Shown piece by piece: positions 26,376 to 35,622 of a stretch of DNA of 64,000 nucleotides (the stretch's first letter is position 1; each line of letters opens with the position of its first letter). The notes beneath the pieces were generated by a model. The model saw only the letters and a list, made by a program, of their open reading frames with translations, had not been told where the DNA came from and made no database searches. Both the position numbers and the translations under genes were made by a program. The stretch is from Symmachiella macrocystis. GTDB taxonomy: Bacteria > Planctomycetota > Planctomycetia > Planctomycetales > Planctomycetaceae. The DNA lies in NCBI RefSeq assembly GCF_007860075.1, contig NZ_SJPP01000003.1:124001-188000 (forward strand), written 5' to 3'.

Positions 26376-27275
26376 CTACTCCACCACCCCCACCGTCCGG
26401 TAAACATCAAACCCGCCCCCGCGATTCGATACCCACGTCAACCGCCCGTCCGGGCCCCAACTGGGGAAATTATCGATCCCGCGTTGCTGCGAGATGTTGT
26501 GCGGCGAGGTGCCGTCGGCGTTGATCGTGAAGATTTCGAAATCCCCGGTGCGGTTGCTGGTGAAGGCGATGGTTTTGCCGTCGGCGGACCAGGCGGGGTA
26601 GTTGTCCAGGCCGCGGCTTTCGGTCAGGCGGGTGATGGTTTTGGTGGCCAGGTCGCAAGTCGCTAACTCGAAATCGCCCCAGCGGTTGGTGGCGAAGGCA
26701 ATTTTTTTGCCGTCGGGGGACCAGGCCGGGTGTTCGTCGAGGGCGGCGTTGTTCGTCAGCCGCTGCATCTCTTTGCCGTCGGGGCGGACGATGTAGAGTT
26801 CCTGGTTGCCGTCGCGGGTGGAGGAAAACGTGATCCATTTTCCGTCGGGGGACCAACTCGGGTATTCCTCGTGTGAAAGCGTGTCGTTGACGGCGACCGG
26901 TTGTAGGTTTTTGCCGTCGATACCAATCGAATAGACCTCCAGGTCTCCCTGGCCGGGAGAGGTTTTATCGAAGGCGAAGACCAGCCGCTTGCCATCGGGG
27001 GAGAAGTGGGCATCGTATTCCGGATCGGTGCGGTCGGTGAGCCGTTTTTCGGTTTTGCCGTCGGCCGATCGCAGATACAGATAAATCGTCGATCCTTTGT
27101 GCCGCGCGAAACAGAGCCAATGGCCGTCCGGCGACCAGACGGGGCGCTGTTTGAACAGACCGTCATGCGTGAGACGTTCAACGGCCGGCTCAGCGGCAGT
27201 GAGGGTTGAGGCGAAGAGAGTGCATAGAATCAACACGCCAGTGCGGCACAAGAATTTTCGAGCGTAGATTTGCAT
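26376..27275 (-). CDS. TolB-like PD40 beta-propeller protein, exported
   Basis: About 299 residues with a signal peptide (FLCRTGVLILCTLFASTLTAAEP). At least six PD40 repeats are visible: RPVWSPDGHWLCF, AHFSPDGKRLVF, YPSWSPDGKWITF, HPAWSPDGKKIAF, YPAWSADGKTIAF and FPSWGPDGRLTW. Such propellers act as periplasmic scaffolds or substrate binders. The ATG was chosen for the signal sequence and the GGAC upstream. The DUF1501 gene precedes it on the same strand by 89 bases, so they may be co-transcribed. Confidence 0.85.
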   Translation of the reverse strand: MQIYARKFLCRTGVLILCTLFASTLTAAEPAVERLTHDGLFKQRPVWSPDGHWLCFARHKGSTIYLYLRSADGKTEKRLTDRTDPEYDAHFSPDGKRLVFAFDKTSPGQGDLEVYSIGIDGKNLQPVAVNDTLSHEEYPSWSPDGKWITFSSTRDGNQELYIVRPDGKEMQRLTNNAALDEHPAWSPDGKKIAFATNRWGDFELATCDLATKTITRLTESRGLDNYPAWSADGKTIAFTSNRTGDFEIFTINADGTSPHNISQQRGIDNFPSWGPDGRLTWVSNRGGGFDVYRTVGVVE

Positions 27276-27364
27276 ACACGTACGTCCTTCAAACCGTCCG
27301 CAGCTAAGTAGGCGAGGCGCCATACTGGGCACGTCCTAATTTTTCTGGCCACCGGCCAGTTCTC

Positions 27365-28738
27365 TTACACCAATTCCTCAATTGGCGTTCCGAGCGGCGC
27401 TAAGCCGGTCGTGGTGAGTTGCGTTGTACCGATGCCCATTTGGTCCAGGACGGTTGTGAATAGATCAGCGGGGGTGACGGCATTGCTGAGGGGGTGTTCG
27501 GCGTGTTTGTCACTGGATCCCACAACATTGCCACCACGAATTCCACCGCCAGCGACTAAAGCGGAGTAGCACTGGTGCCAATGATCACGGCCCGCTTTGT
27601 GATTGATCTTGGGCGTGCGGCCAAACTCTCCCAGGGCGACCACAATCGTGTCGCGGAGCATCCCCCGCTGATCGAGGTCGTCCAAAAGTGTGGAAAGCGA
27701 TTGGTCGAGCATCCAGGCGTGGCGTTCTTGAAATTGTATGAAGTTGCGGTCGTGCATATCCCATCCGCCATCGCCTCGGTCTTCAACCGGTTCGACGTGC
27801 GAAGACCAATTGACTTGCACGAATCGAGCCCCCTGCTCAATCAACCGCCGCGAGAGCAGACAACATTGCCCGAAGCGGAAGCGGCCATATTGTGTCCGCA
27901 GTGCATCCGATTCACGATTCAGATCAAAGACCTTGCGGGCGTCAGGCGAGGTAAGCAGCGAAAAGGCCTGTTGATAGAAGCTGTCCAACTGTGTAATTTC
28001 GGCAGAGTTTTCTACGCGGCGGGTTTGTTCGTCAAACGCTTTGAGCAGACCGCGGCGTGAGGAAAGTCCGTCGGGCGTCAGGCCGTCAATCAAATCAAGC
28101 TGGGGGATTTTGACACCCGCTTCGGGATCGTAGTCGAGCCGAAACGGATCGTGCAAAGTGCCGAGCGGTCCGCCCCCTTCGCCGGCAATGCGACGATGCC
28201 CTTGGTGCAGGTGGCCTCCGAGCGTGACGAAACGAGGCATGGTAGGCTGGAAGCCCAGTAGTTTGGAAATCACCGCCCCGTGTGCCGGTTTGAGGTCGCC
28301 CGGCATGGTTTGTCCGCTGAGGCTGATAGCGCCGCTCTGTGCACCAGTCAATCCAATCGTGCCGGCGATTCCGTGGTCGTTGGATTCGCAGTGCAACGAG
28401 CGGACAATCGCGTATTTATCCGCACGGCGGGCGAGTTGTGGCAACATTTCGCAAATATCGATACCGGGCACATTGGTTGCGATTGGGCTGTAAGGTCCGC
28501 GGTACTCCAACGGAGCGTTCGGTTTGAGGTCGAACGTGTCGAGATGGCTTGGCCCGCCCCACAGCCAGAGGAGGATCACCGATTTAGCAGGGGCGTTGGG
28601 TCGCAGCGCGGCTGTGGCTTCGAGTCGCAACAGATCGCCCAACGACAGCCCCAACGCGGCTAACGAACCGGCGCGCAAGAGTTCGCGACGGGAGATGCCT
28701 CCGCAGTGCTGAGCGCTCTGTCTGCCGAGGTTGAACAT
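27365..28738 (-). CDS. DUF1501 protein with Tat signal
   Basis: A 457-residue protein of the DUF1501 family, abundant in planctomycetes and built on a sulfatase/alkaline-phosphatase-like fold. The twin-arginine signal SRRELLRAGSLAALGL is at residues 15-30. Family segments include LWLWGGPSHLDTFDLKPNAP near residue 57, GEFGRTPKIN near residue 372 and GRDHWHQCYS. The role is unknown; many are encoded with DUF1553/DUF1549 proteins, which are absent here. The PD40 protein follows on the same strand. Confidence 0.9.
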   Translation of the reverse strand: MFNLGRQSAQHCGGISRRELLRAGSLAALGLSLGDLLRLEATAALRPNAPAKSVILLWLWGGPSHLDTFDLKPNAPLEYRGPYSPIATNVPGIDICEMLPQLARRADKYAIVRSLHCESNDHGIAGTIGLTGAQSGAISLSGQTMPGDLKPAHGAVISKLLGFQPTMPRFVTLGGHLHQGHRRIAGEGGGPLGTLHDPFRLDYDPEAGVKIPQLDLIDGLTPDGLSSRRGLLKAFDEQTRRVENSAEITQLDSFYQQAFSLLTSPDARKVFDLNRESDALRTQYGRFRFGQCCLLSRRLIEQGARFVQVNWSSHVEPVEDRGDGGWDMHDRNFIQFQERHAWMLDQSLSTLLDDLDQRGMLRDTIVVALGEFGRTPKINHKAGRDHWHQCYSALVAGGGIRGGNVVGSSDKHAEHPLSNAVTPADLFTTVLDQMGIGTTQLTTTGLAPLGTPIEELV

Positions 28739-28865
28739 GGCGGCCTTTGTGGATAATGCGTGACGTTCGGTGGGGTGTTTCGTCGGCGAAAATATGCAGA
28801 CTACTCGCCATTCGTCCAGGTTCGACTATTGCCGGGCAGGCGTCAAGCGTGATTTCCTGGGGGCG

Positions 28866-30356
28866 TTAGCGGTTGCCCAAGACGGGCACGGGGAATTGGC
28901 CGGCCGCCCATTTTTCGGCATCCGGACTGTCCGGGGGTGCAGACCGCACGCGGACGTGGAATGAATTTGAGGCAGAGCGCGTACCCCCTTGCATGACCTT
29001 GGTTACATATTGCTTTTTGAGCATCGCTTTTTTCATGATCCGCACATTGGGGAAGTACCAGTCGGCATACATGCCCGCGTCGGTTTCGACAGTGACATAA
29101 AATGCGAGTTCACGGAACGGGCAAATGTTTGTCAATTGCCCACCAACTTCGAGTTGGCCCCCTTGGTCGACATAATTAATCGCGCTCAGGACCACCTGCG
29201 CCATGCCATCCTCGGTGATCGATTTCCCAGCAACCCGCTTATCGGCGAGCGACACCTTTTGACGTTTGAGGCCGACTTTGAGTTGCTGTTTGAAGGTTTT
29301 CTGCAGCTCGGAAATATCCTGCCCGAAGGTCTCGCGTAGGTCGGTATCACGGCGGCCCTCTGGTTCTTGTTCTAGCGGTTCTTTTTCCGCGAGCAGCTTG
29401 ACGTATTTCAGATACTCGCCTTTGTATTTGGTGACCAACAACCAATGCAGACTCCAGGCGTGTCCATACGCTTCTCCGACCAGCACGTTTCCTTGAAACA
29501 CCTTGTCGTCGTTGAGCATCGACTTCCAGGAGAGTTGGCTGCCGGCCAGTGCCTGCTGGGCATACCGGCGACTGATCTTTGTGGGGCCAATCGTAATTCG
29601 CCCGGCGTTGGCTTCGAAACCGGTGGCGATTCCTTCATCGAACCAATGCGGAACCGGTGCCAGACGTTGGAAAAAGTTGCGATTGTACACCTGCTGGTGA
29701 ATCGCTTCGTGCAAGGGGACTTCAAACGTGCTACAGGTTTTTAAGCGAATCGCCAAGAAGTTGGTCAGTCCCGAATAAAAACCGGCGACGTTTTTGGCCT
29801 GCAAGGCTTCAGTTTGCGTCGTCTCGGCCATGTATTTGTCAAAGTCGTTATCCGACTCAAAAATAAGCACCACGAGCGGATAGTCCGGTTCCTTGACCGG
29901 CACCCGCAACTCAACGAGAAACCGCTTAAAACTGCCCGAGACCTTATCCATAAACCGGGCCGTTTTGCGGAGAAAATTCCGTACGCGGATTTCCGAGGAC
30001 TTCGGCAGTTCGTCTGATAGCACCAAGCCGACCACAAATGGCTCCTCGACGTAGCTACGAAACCGCGCGCTGCCGAATCGATCCTCTAATTTCACAGCTG
30101 CTTCGTCATGTGTGAGGGGAGCGGGGCCCGGTTTGACCTCGTGCTTGGTCACCGCTGCTTCGGGAATCAGTCGGTACTCGCCATCGGGAAGAGCCACAAG
30201 ATGCGTCGCGCGGACGGTGCGAATCAGCTTGGCTTCGAGGACGACTTGCTGGCCATCGCGATCGAGATAGGTGAAGACGTCAGCTCGCAGGGAGCGTCCG
30301 CTGACGACGAAACCAATCAGCAACACTGCAAACAAAAAGCGATATACGGAGGTCAT
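28866..30356 (-). CDS. DUF1570 protein, putative zinc metallopeptidase
   Basis: About 496 residues starting at MTSVYRFLFAVLLIG, which forms a signal peptide; the frame extends 59 codons upstream into the divergent promoter region and those are unlikely to be used. A zinc motif HEAIH is at residues 216-220 and Glu241 in WFDEG fits the third ligand, as in gluzincins. An N-terminal SH3-like piece (FTYLDRDGQQVVLEAKL) precedes the peptidase part. It is divergent from the BatA-like gene with about 176 bases between. Substrate unknown. Confidence 0.8.
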   Translation of the reverse strand: MTSVYRFLFAVLLIGFVVSGRSLRADVFTYLDRDGQQVVLEAKLIRTVRATHLVALPDGEYRLIPEAAVTKHEVKPGPAPLTHDEAAVKLEDRFGSARFRSYVEEPFVVGLVLSDELPKSSEIRVRNFLRKTARFMDKVSGSFKRFLVELRVPVKEPDYPLVVLIFESDNDFDKYMAETTQTEALQAKNVAGFYSGLTNFLAIRLKTCSTFEVPLHEAIHQQVYNRNFFQRLAPVPHWFDEGIATGFEANAGRITIGPTKISRRYAQQALAGSQLSWKSMLNDDKVFQGNVLVGEAYGHAWSLHWLLVTKYKGEYLKYVKLLAEKEPLEQEPEGRRDTDLRETFGQDISELQKTFKQQLKVGLKRQKVSLADKRVAGKSITEDGMAQVVLSAINYVDQGGQLEVGGQLTNICPFRELAFYVTVETDAGMYADWYFPNVRIMKKAMLKKQYVTKVMQGGTRSASNSFHVRVRSAPPDSPDAEKWAAGQFPVPVLGNR

Positions 30357-30532
30357 TTCACGCCTCAAGCAGAATAAGTGGCAAGCGACAATGGCGCACA
30401 AGGTGCAGCCTATCAAAGCCGCACAGGCAACGCAAAGATTTTGCCAATCCGGCCATCCACGCGTTGACGTTGCGCGCAGGTTTCCCGATGATTGGCGGGA
30501 CACCCTTTGAGCCCCCCCGTACTTAGCATGCA

Positions 30533-32731
30533 ATGTCCCTCGAATTCTTAAATCCCGTCTTGCTGTTTGGTCTGGCCGCCCTGGCGCTGCCGATTATCGC
30601 GCATTTGCTCAGCAAAAAGCGGTTTGACGTGGTCCAGTGGGGAGCGATGCAGTTTTTGGACCTGGGTAAACGGCGACGGCGGCGGGTCCGTATTGAGGAA
30701 TTGCTACTGCTGTTATTGCGGATGGCGATTGTGGGACTGTTGGCCTTGGCGATCGCGCGGCCGACCATCTCGAGAGGATTCTTCGCAAACTTCGTCTCGA
30801 CCGACAACCGCGACACGGTATTTGTTATGGATGGCTCCTATAGCATGGGGCGGTCCGACGGGGAGACCACGCCTCACAATCAGGCGCGGGCTGTCATGCA
30901 TAAGATTCTCAACCACGCGCGGCCGGGGGATACGTTTGCTTTATTGGACGCGCGCGATCAGACACGCTTCGTTGGCGATGGCCCGCTCCGTGATGCTAAC
31001 CAATTACGAACCTGGATCGACGCACTTCCCCCACCGGCGGGTGCGTCGAACCTAGCCGCCGCGGTCGCCGACGCTTTGCAGATCCTGGGGACGACAAGCC
31101 ATGTGCGTCGCGACGTGGTTGTTATGACGGATGGACAAGCCCGCAGTTGGCATCCCACCGATGCGGCGCAGTGGCAGGTGATTGATGAGCTGCGCGGCCA
31201 ACCTGCCGTGCAACCGCAACTCTGGGTGGTCAATTTTCAAGCAGCCGACACGCCCAGTAATTTCATTCTGGATCGCCTGGATGCCTCTCGAGCGAGGGCG
31301 CCGGTTGGATTTCCCGTGCGTGTTTCGACGACACTGCGTTATACGAGCGAAGTCGGACCGGGCGAATGTAATCTTTATTTCGAGGTCGACGGGCAACGGT
31401 TGGGCGATGCAACCATTAAGTCGCCGCTGTTGGAATCGGGTGGGGAATTCCGCGTGGAGTTCGAACACCGCTTCTCCACAGCCGGGTCGCACGTGCTCAG
31501 TGTGGTGTTGGACGACGACGATGTTCCGGGAGACAATCGCGCCGATGTCGCGATTGCCGTAACACAACCGCTGAGAGTCATCCTGGTCGACGGCACTCCG
31601 CATCTCGACCCAACGCGCAGCGAAACGTTCTTCGCCGAAGCAGCGCTGCGGAGCGATGCGGAACACTCGCCTTTCATCGACAGCCGTTTCGTCACGTCAC
31701 AGAACCTGAATCTCTCAGTGATCGACCGAGCAGATGTGATTGTGTTGGCCAACGTGGCGACCTTGTCGGCGGAACAAGCGGAGATGTTGCGGCAATTTGT
31801 TGAAGCCGGGGGCGGGTTGTTGGTTGCGCCGGGGCAACTGGTGCAGTCGGAGAATTATCGCACCCTGCTGAGCGATTTGCTGCCGGGGGATTTGACTGCG
31901 TTCGTCGAACCCGAAGAGGCAGCGAACGTTGATGTGGGGCAGTTGCAACTCCCCTGGCAGATTGGTGCCGCCGACATCGACGAACTGGCGACTGCTCGTT
32001 TCACCGGGTACTGGGAAATGACTCCGCACGAACAGGCCAACGTGCCGGCGCGGTTGGTGTCGGGGGATCCGCTGTTGGTGTCTTCTCCGGTCGGTCGCGG
32101 ACGCGTGATGCTGCTGAGCACGCCGTTGGATGCCGACGGCAGTACTTTGCCCACGAAGTCCGTGTATGTCGCTTTGTTACATGAAATGCTGTTTTATTTG
32201 GCGGCAGCAGAGGAATTTCCCCTCAACGTCAATGTCGGTGAGCCGTTGTTGCAGCCATTGATTGACGAGGCAGCGGAAGCGGAAATTCGCGTGAATCGAC
32301 CCGACGGCACGACGGCAACGCCCGAGATTGGGGGCGAACCGCCGTTGGTCCGGTTTGACGACACATCTGCACCGGGCGTTTATGAGCTGGAGCAACCCCG
32401 CCGTAATCGCGGCGGCACGCGTTCGTCCGTGGCGACAAGGTTTGTGGTGAATTTTGATCGCGGTGAACGCGACCTCACGCCGCTCTCGGTGACAGAGATC
32501 GAAGAGCTTTCCGCCGACGGGCGAATCACGTTTGTTGATTCTCCGGATGACTTGGAAGCACAATTACTCACCGACGATTCCCGGACCGAACTGTGGCAGA
32601 TGTTAGTCGTGCTAGTATTCGCACTGTTGTGCTTAGAAATCTGGATGACTCGCCGTTTGGTCCAAGGCGGCCATGCGGTGTTGGATGCGGCCGCGAGCGC
32701 CCATCCGCATCCCCCGCAGGGTACGACCTAA
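30533..32731 (+). CDS. BatA-like VWA membrane protein
   Basis: A 732-residue protein. The N-terminus has the BatA layout: a helix at residues 5-25 (FLNPVLLFGLAALALPIIAHLL), a basic loop KRRRRRVRIEELLLLLLR, a second helix to residue 78, then a VWA domain with MIDAS DGSYS at residues 100-104. A glutamine-amidotransferase-like fold follows (about 330-520, LRQFVEAGGGLLVAPG). A C-terminal helix near residue 685 anchors it. Unlike typical planctomycete loci there is no adjacent MoxR ATPase or DUF58 gene. Its stop overlaps the stop of the convergent gene. Confidence 0.85.
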   Translation: MSLEFLNPVLLFGLAALALPIIAHLLSKKRFDVVQWGAMQFLDLGKRRRRRVRIEELLLLLLRMAIVGLLALAIARPTISRGFFANFVSTDNRDTVFVMDGSYSMGRSDGETTPHNQARAVMHKILNHARPGDTFALLDARDQTRFVGDGPLRDANQLRTWIDALPPPAGASNLAAAVADALQILGTTSHVRRDVVVMTDGQARSWHPTDAAQWQVIDELRGQPAVQPQLWVVNFQAADTPSNFILDRLDASRARAPVGFPVRVSTTLRYTSEVGPGECNLYFEVDGQRLGDATIKSPLLESGGEFRVEFEHRFSTAGSHVLSVVLDDDDVPGDNRADVAIAVTQPLRVILVDGTPHLDPTRSETFFAEAALRSDAEHSPFIDSRFVTSQNLNLSVIDRADVIVLANVATLSAEQAEMLRQFVEAGGGLLVAPGQLVQSENYRTLLSDLLPGDLTAFVEPEEAANVDVGQLQLPWQIGAADIDELATARFTGYWEMTPHEQANVPARLVSGDPLLVSSPVGRGRVMLLSTPLDADGSTLPTKSVYVALLHEMLFYLAAAEEFPLNVNVGEPLLQPLIDEAAEAEIRVNRPDGTTATPEIGGEPPLVRFDDTSAPGVYELEQPRRNRGGTRSSVATRFVVNFDRGERDLTPLSVTEIEELSADGRITFVDSPDDLEAQLLTDDSRTELWQMLVVLVFALLCLEIWMTRRLVQGGHAVLDAAASAHPHPPQGTT

Positions 32732-34092
32732 CGTCTCGTCTCACCCTTTTGTTTTGGCGCGTTAGGTTTTTTGGCTTTCGGCGTGCCGTAACTCCATGGT
32801 CCAGGCGAGGTATAAGATCGGCGAGTTGCTGAGGCGCCGGTCTTTCGTTTCCAGAATTCCTGAAGGGGAATCGCTCCTTCCGGCTCCTGGCCTTTTGCGG
32901 TCACGAAGATCCCATAATCTCGCACGACAAAGGTAAGGTCAGGGTACAAATCCATAATGAGTTGTAAGACCGCACCCAGCGAAATGTTGCTAGCCTTAAC
33001 GGTATATTCGTTCTTCCAATCCTGGTTTTCAGCCTTGATTTTTTGGAAGGTGGTCGCATCAACGATGATCTGAACGTCGTGTAGCGTATTCAGGAATTCG
33101 ACCAGGTCTTCGACAGAAACAAACTCGACATCGACCTGGGTCTGATCATCCAGTGCGTGCTTTAACCTGCCTAACGCTGCAGACTCACGGGCACCGGCCC
33201 GGACGTTGCTTTTCAGGGGTATCACTCGCACATTATTTAGGGCTAATAAAACGTCATCCGGCATTGCCGCAACGACGGTTGAGTTTTTTGAGCCCGATCC
33301 CTTGCCGCGCATCGACATTCCCACAGTCCCTCTTGCCGCGACCGGTTTCTGTGTCCCCAACACGTAGGGGATTTTCGCTTTAATTTCGGCCAATTTGGCT
33401 TGGGACTGGATGAGCGCAACTTCCGCTTCATTTTCTCGCCTCTCGGCTTCGGCAAGTGCGATTGGTGTCGCTTGGCCTACTTTGTACATTGCTTGCACTT
33501 GTTTCGACTGATTGCGCGCGATCTGCACATTGGCCTCGCCGCGACGGACCAACTGCTTTTGTGTGTGCCACGCCTCTCGCAATTCCATGACTTGCTGCAT
33601 GACGTTTAGTTGCATCCGCTTGAGTTGCGCTGCCGCGGCAGTCACTTGGCTGGCCGCGACGCCGATGTCGGGGTTGTTTTCCAACGCGGTCGCCAACATC
33701 TCGGCCAGCGGCGGGATTTCGTCCTCTGGTTTTTCCTTGGCATCTTCGTCGTTTGATTGCTTACCTTTCCGCCGGCCTCCCCCAAGCCGGTCGTCATCGT
33801 CGTCATCCGATTGCCTGCCAAACCCACGGCTACGCCCACGTCCACGTCCACGATTACGCCCGTCCTCGTCCTTCGGTCGCTTGCCACGCAGATTAAGATT
33901 TGAGTCAGTCGACTCCTTCGTCTTCGTAGGCTCGTCAGCCTTCGTCTCTGGGTCTGCCGCAGGAGTGGACGGAGTGCTCTTCTCTTCCGCCTCTTGTCCA
34001 AAGAGCAGGCCGGACTGCGTTATCAGCAGTGTGCAACAAAACACGGCGGCCAGTGCCTTGATGAATGAGTAGTTATCCTTGATTGCGCGCAT
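32728..34092 (-). CDS. Secreted protein with low-complexity, coiled-coil and STN-like domains
   Basis: A 454-residue protein with a signal peptide (ALAAVFCCTLLITQSGLLFGQ). A basic and acidic low-complexity tract (RNRGRGRGRSRGFG, then DDDDDD, residues about 70-115) precedes a coiled coil (about 140-240, TolC-like helices). The C-terminal part has two STN/secretin-like segments (VEDLVEFLNTLHDVQIIVD and SLGAVLQLIMDLYPDLTFVV). The ATG follows GGGAG by eight bases. It overlaps the upstream membrane protein gene by 20 bases. It belongs to the sigma-factor unit; its function is unknown. Confidence 0.7.
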   Translation of the reverse strand: MRAIKDNYSFIKALAAVFCCTLLITQSGLLFGQEAEEKSTPSTPAADPETKADEPTKTKESTDSNLNLRGKRPKDEDGRNRGRGRGRSRGFGRQSDDDDDDRLGGGRRKGKQSNDEDAKEKPEDEIPPLAEMLATALENNPDIGVAASQVTAAAAQLKRMQLNVMQQVMELREAWHTQKQLVRRGEANVQIARNQSKQVQAMYKVGQATPIALAEAERRENEAEVALIQSQAKLAEIKAKIPYVLGTQKPVAARGTVGMSMRGKGSGSKNSTVVAAMPDDVLLALNNVRVIPLKSNVRAGARESAALGRLKHALDDQTQVDVEFVSVEDLVEFLNTLHDVQIIVDATTFQKIKAENQDWKNEYTVKASNISLGAVLQLIMDLYPDLTFVVRDYGIFVTAKGQEPEGAIPLQEFWKRKTGASATRRSYTSPGPWSYGTPKAKKPNAPKQKGETRR

Positions 34093-34672
34093 CGTCGGTC
34101 TCCCAATGGTGGTCGAGTTTCAAGGCACGGAACAGCCACGTGCCCTCGTCGGATTGTTGATTGACTTCATCTTCAGTGGAATATCGCAGTGCCATCTGAT
34201 AACACCGCGCCGCCCCCGCCGGATCTTGTTGTTCCAACAGATACTGATCCCCCAAGTCCCGCAAGGAGAGGAACCGCGATTTCTTTTTTCGAGGTTTGTG
34301 CCGCAGCGCAGTCGACGGCCGTTGCTGTCGCTGAGGCTCATCTTGCATTTCAGCATCACTGCCTGTTTCGACAGCAACGACCGGTGCCGTAACCGCGAGA
34401 GGCTCCGTCATGATGTCGTCCTGCACAGCCGCGCTTGGCTCGATCGCTTTATGGTCAACGACCTCGCGCACGGTTTCAGACGAAGCGCCATCGGCCATCA
34501 GCGAGACGGTTAGCAGACCAGCCAAATAACAGCCGACGCAAGCCGCAAACATCCCCGTCCGTCGATAATATCGTCGCCGCCGAATCACACCGGTGGTCTG
34601 TGACAGAAGTCGCGCCCGTAATTCGAGCACACGGTCTTCGGCCGCTGTTGGTTTTTGATGTTCCTGATTCAT
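34073..34672 (-). CDS. Single-pass membrane protein, possible anti-sigma factor
   Basis: A 199-residue protein. The N-terminal 38 residues are charged and cytoplasmic-looking (basic RRRRYYRR before the helix), a membrane helix spans about 40-60, and the outer part ends with a TPR-like unit (YLLEQQDPAGAARCYQMALRYS, near residue 150). No zinc-binding anti-sigma motif (HXXXCXXC) is seen. Position directly after an ECF sigma gene suggests an anti-sigma or signal-relay role by context only. The secreted STN-like gene overlaps its end. Confidence 0.7.
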   Translation of the reverse strand: MNQEHQKPTAAEDRVLELRARLLSQTTGVIRRRRYYRRTGMFAACVGCYLAGLLTVSLMADGASSETVREVVDHKAIEPSAAVQDDIMTEPLAVTAPVVAVETGSDAEMQDEPQRQQRPSTALRHKPRKKKSRFLSLRDLGDQYLLEQQDPAGAARCYQMALRYSTEDEVNQQSDEGTWLFRALKLDHHWETDDARNQG

Positions 34673-34716
34673 GAATCCTGCTCCACGTAAACTACCGCTC
34701 GAATATCAGCAAAAAA

Positions 34717-35289
34717 TCATGGTGACAAATCTTCCCGCTGCAAACATTCCCGGCGGAATGCCTCGCGGGCTCGGCTTAACAGCGATTCGATTGCTTTCGG
34801 GGTTTGACTGAGGCTGTGGGCGATTTCGGCGACTGGGAGGGCGTCGACGTATTTGGCCCGTAAGACTTGTTCGTATTGATTGGGGAGTGCCGCCAGAGCT
34901 GCAGCAATTTGTTCGGCCTGTTCGCGATTCTCGGCAGCCGCTTCAGGAGGCAGACTGATCGCCTGTTCCCAATCCAGTTCCCCCGAGCCCCCCGCTCCGG
35001 CCCGTTGCCGGCGAAATTGATTGCGTAACTGATTGGCGGCGATGCCGCGCACCCAAGCTTGAAACGTGCCTTGCCGCGGATCAAAACGGCGAATTCTTCG
35101 TACTGCGGTAAGCCAGGTCTCCTGCACCGTTTCTTCCCCCAGCGACGACATCCCCCCGCAGCGCCATTGGACATAACGGTAAAGTGCATCAAAATTCTCA
35201 TCATACAGCGCATGCCACGCCTGTTCATCACCAGCCAACACGGCCCGATGTAGGACAGATTCACGATGAACGGTTTCGTCACAACCCAT
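34717..35289 (-). CDS. ECF-type RNA polymerase sigma factor
   Basis: A 190-residue sigma factor. Region 2 is at about 28-95 (ALYRYVQWRCGG, EETVQETWLTAVRRIRRFDPRQGTFQAWVRGIAANQ), and region 4 at about 130-185 (LPNQYEQVLRAKYVDALPVAEIAHSLSQTPKAIESLLSRA). This is the usual two-domain ECF layout. It heads a unit with a membrane protein and a secreted protein, so it probably reads an envelope signal. The ribosome site before its ATG is weak. Confidence 0.93.
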   Translation of the reverse strand: MGCDETVHRESVLHRAVLAGDEQAWHALYDENFDALYRYVQWRCGGMSSLGEETVQETWLTAVRRIRRFDPRQGTFQAWVRGIAANQLRNQFRRQRAGAGGSGELDWEQAISLPPEAAAENREQAEQIAAALAALPNQYEQVLRAKYVDALPVAEIAHSLSQTPKAIESLLSRAREAFRRECLQREDLSP

Positions 35290-35622
35290 CTGCCGGCGAG
35301 CTTGTTGTTGAAGGTTGGTTATTTAACAGACTATTGTCGTTATACCGGCAAATCCTTCGCAAATTCGCGCGGTTTCTTAGAAAAAACCTGAGACATCGGT
35401 CATTTCCAGATCGTTTGTTTCTTTCCCGGATACTGTTTGGGAACCAACCTACGACTTTTTTCATCCGTGTTTTATCCGTGTTCAATCTGTGGCTATGAAA
35501 ACTTTCCGCAGGAACCAACGAATCCACGGGCAACGGAACGAAACCTGCACCTTTGCAGAACTGCTCAACTGGGTTATGCTCAGGTGTCGGCTGTTCGAAG
35601 CCTTAGATGTAGGGAGACACTT
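35290..35622. other. Divergent region with a dispersed repeat
   Basis: Contains the boilerplate string ATCCGTGTTTTATCCGTGTT at about 35464, ending near CTGTGGCTA at 35494. This should hold promoters for the sigma unit and for pyk. The open frame upstream of the pyk start lies in this repeat and is not protein-like. Confidence 0.45.

Noticed and set aside
26470-26856. His/Arg-rich frame on the minus strand in the PD40 gene
   Set aside because: Off-frame shadow of the repeated PD40 codons.
27365-28738. Sulfatase assignment for the DUF1501 protein
   Set aside because: No CxPxR or CxSxR motif; the fold is related but the catalytic Cys is absent, so DUF1501 is the better call.
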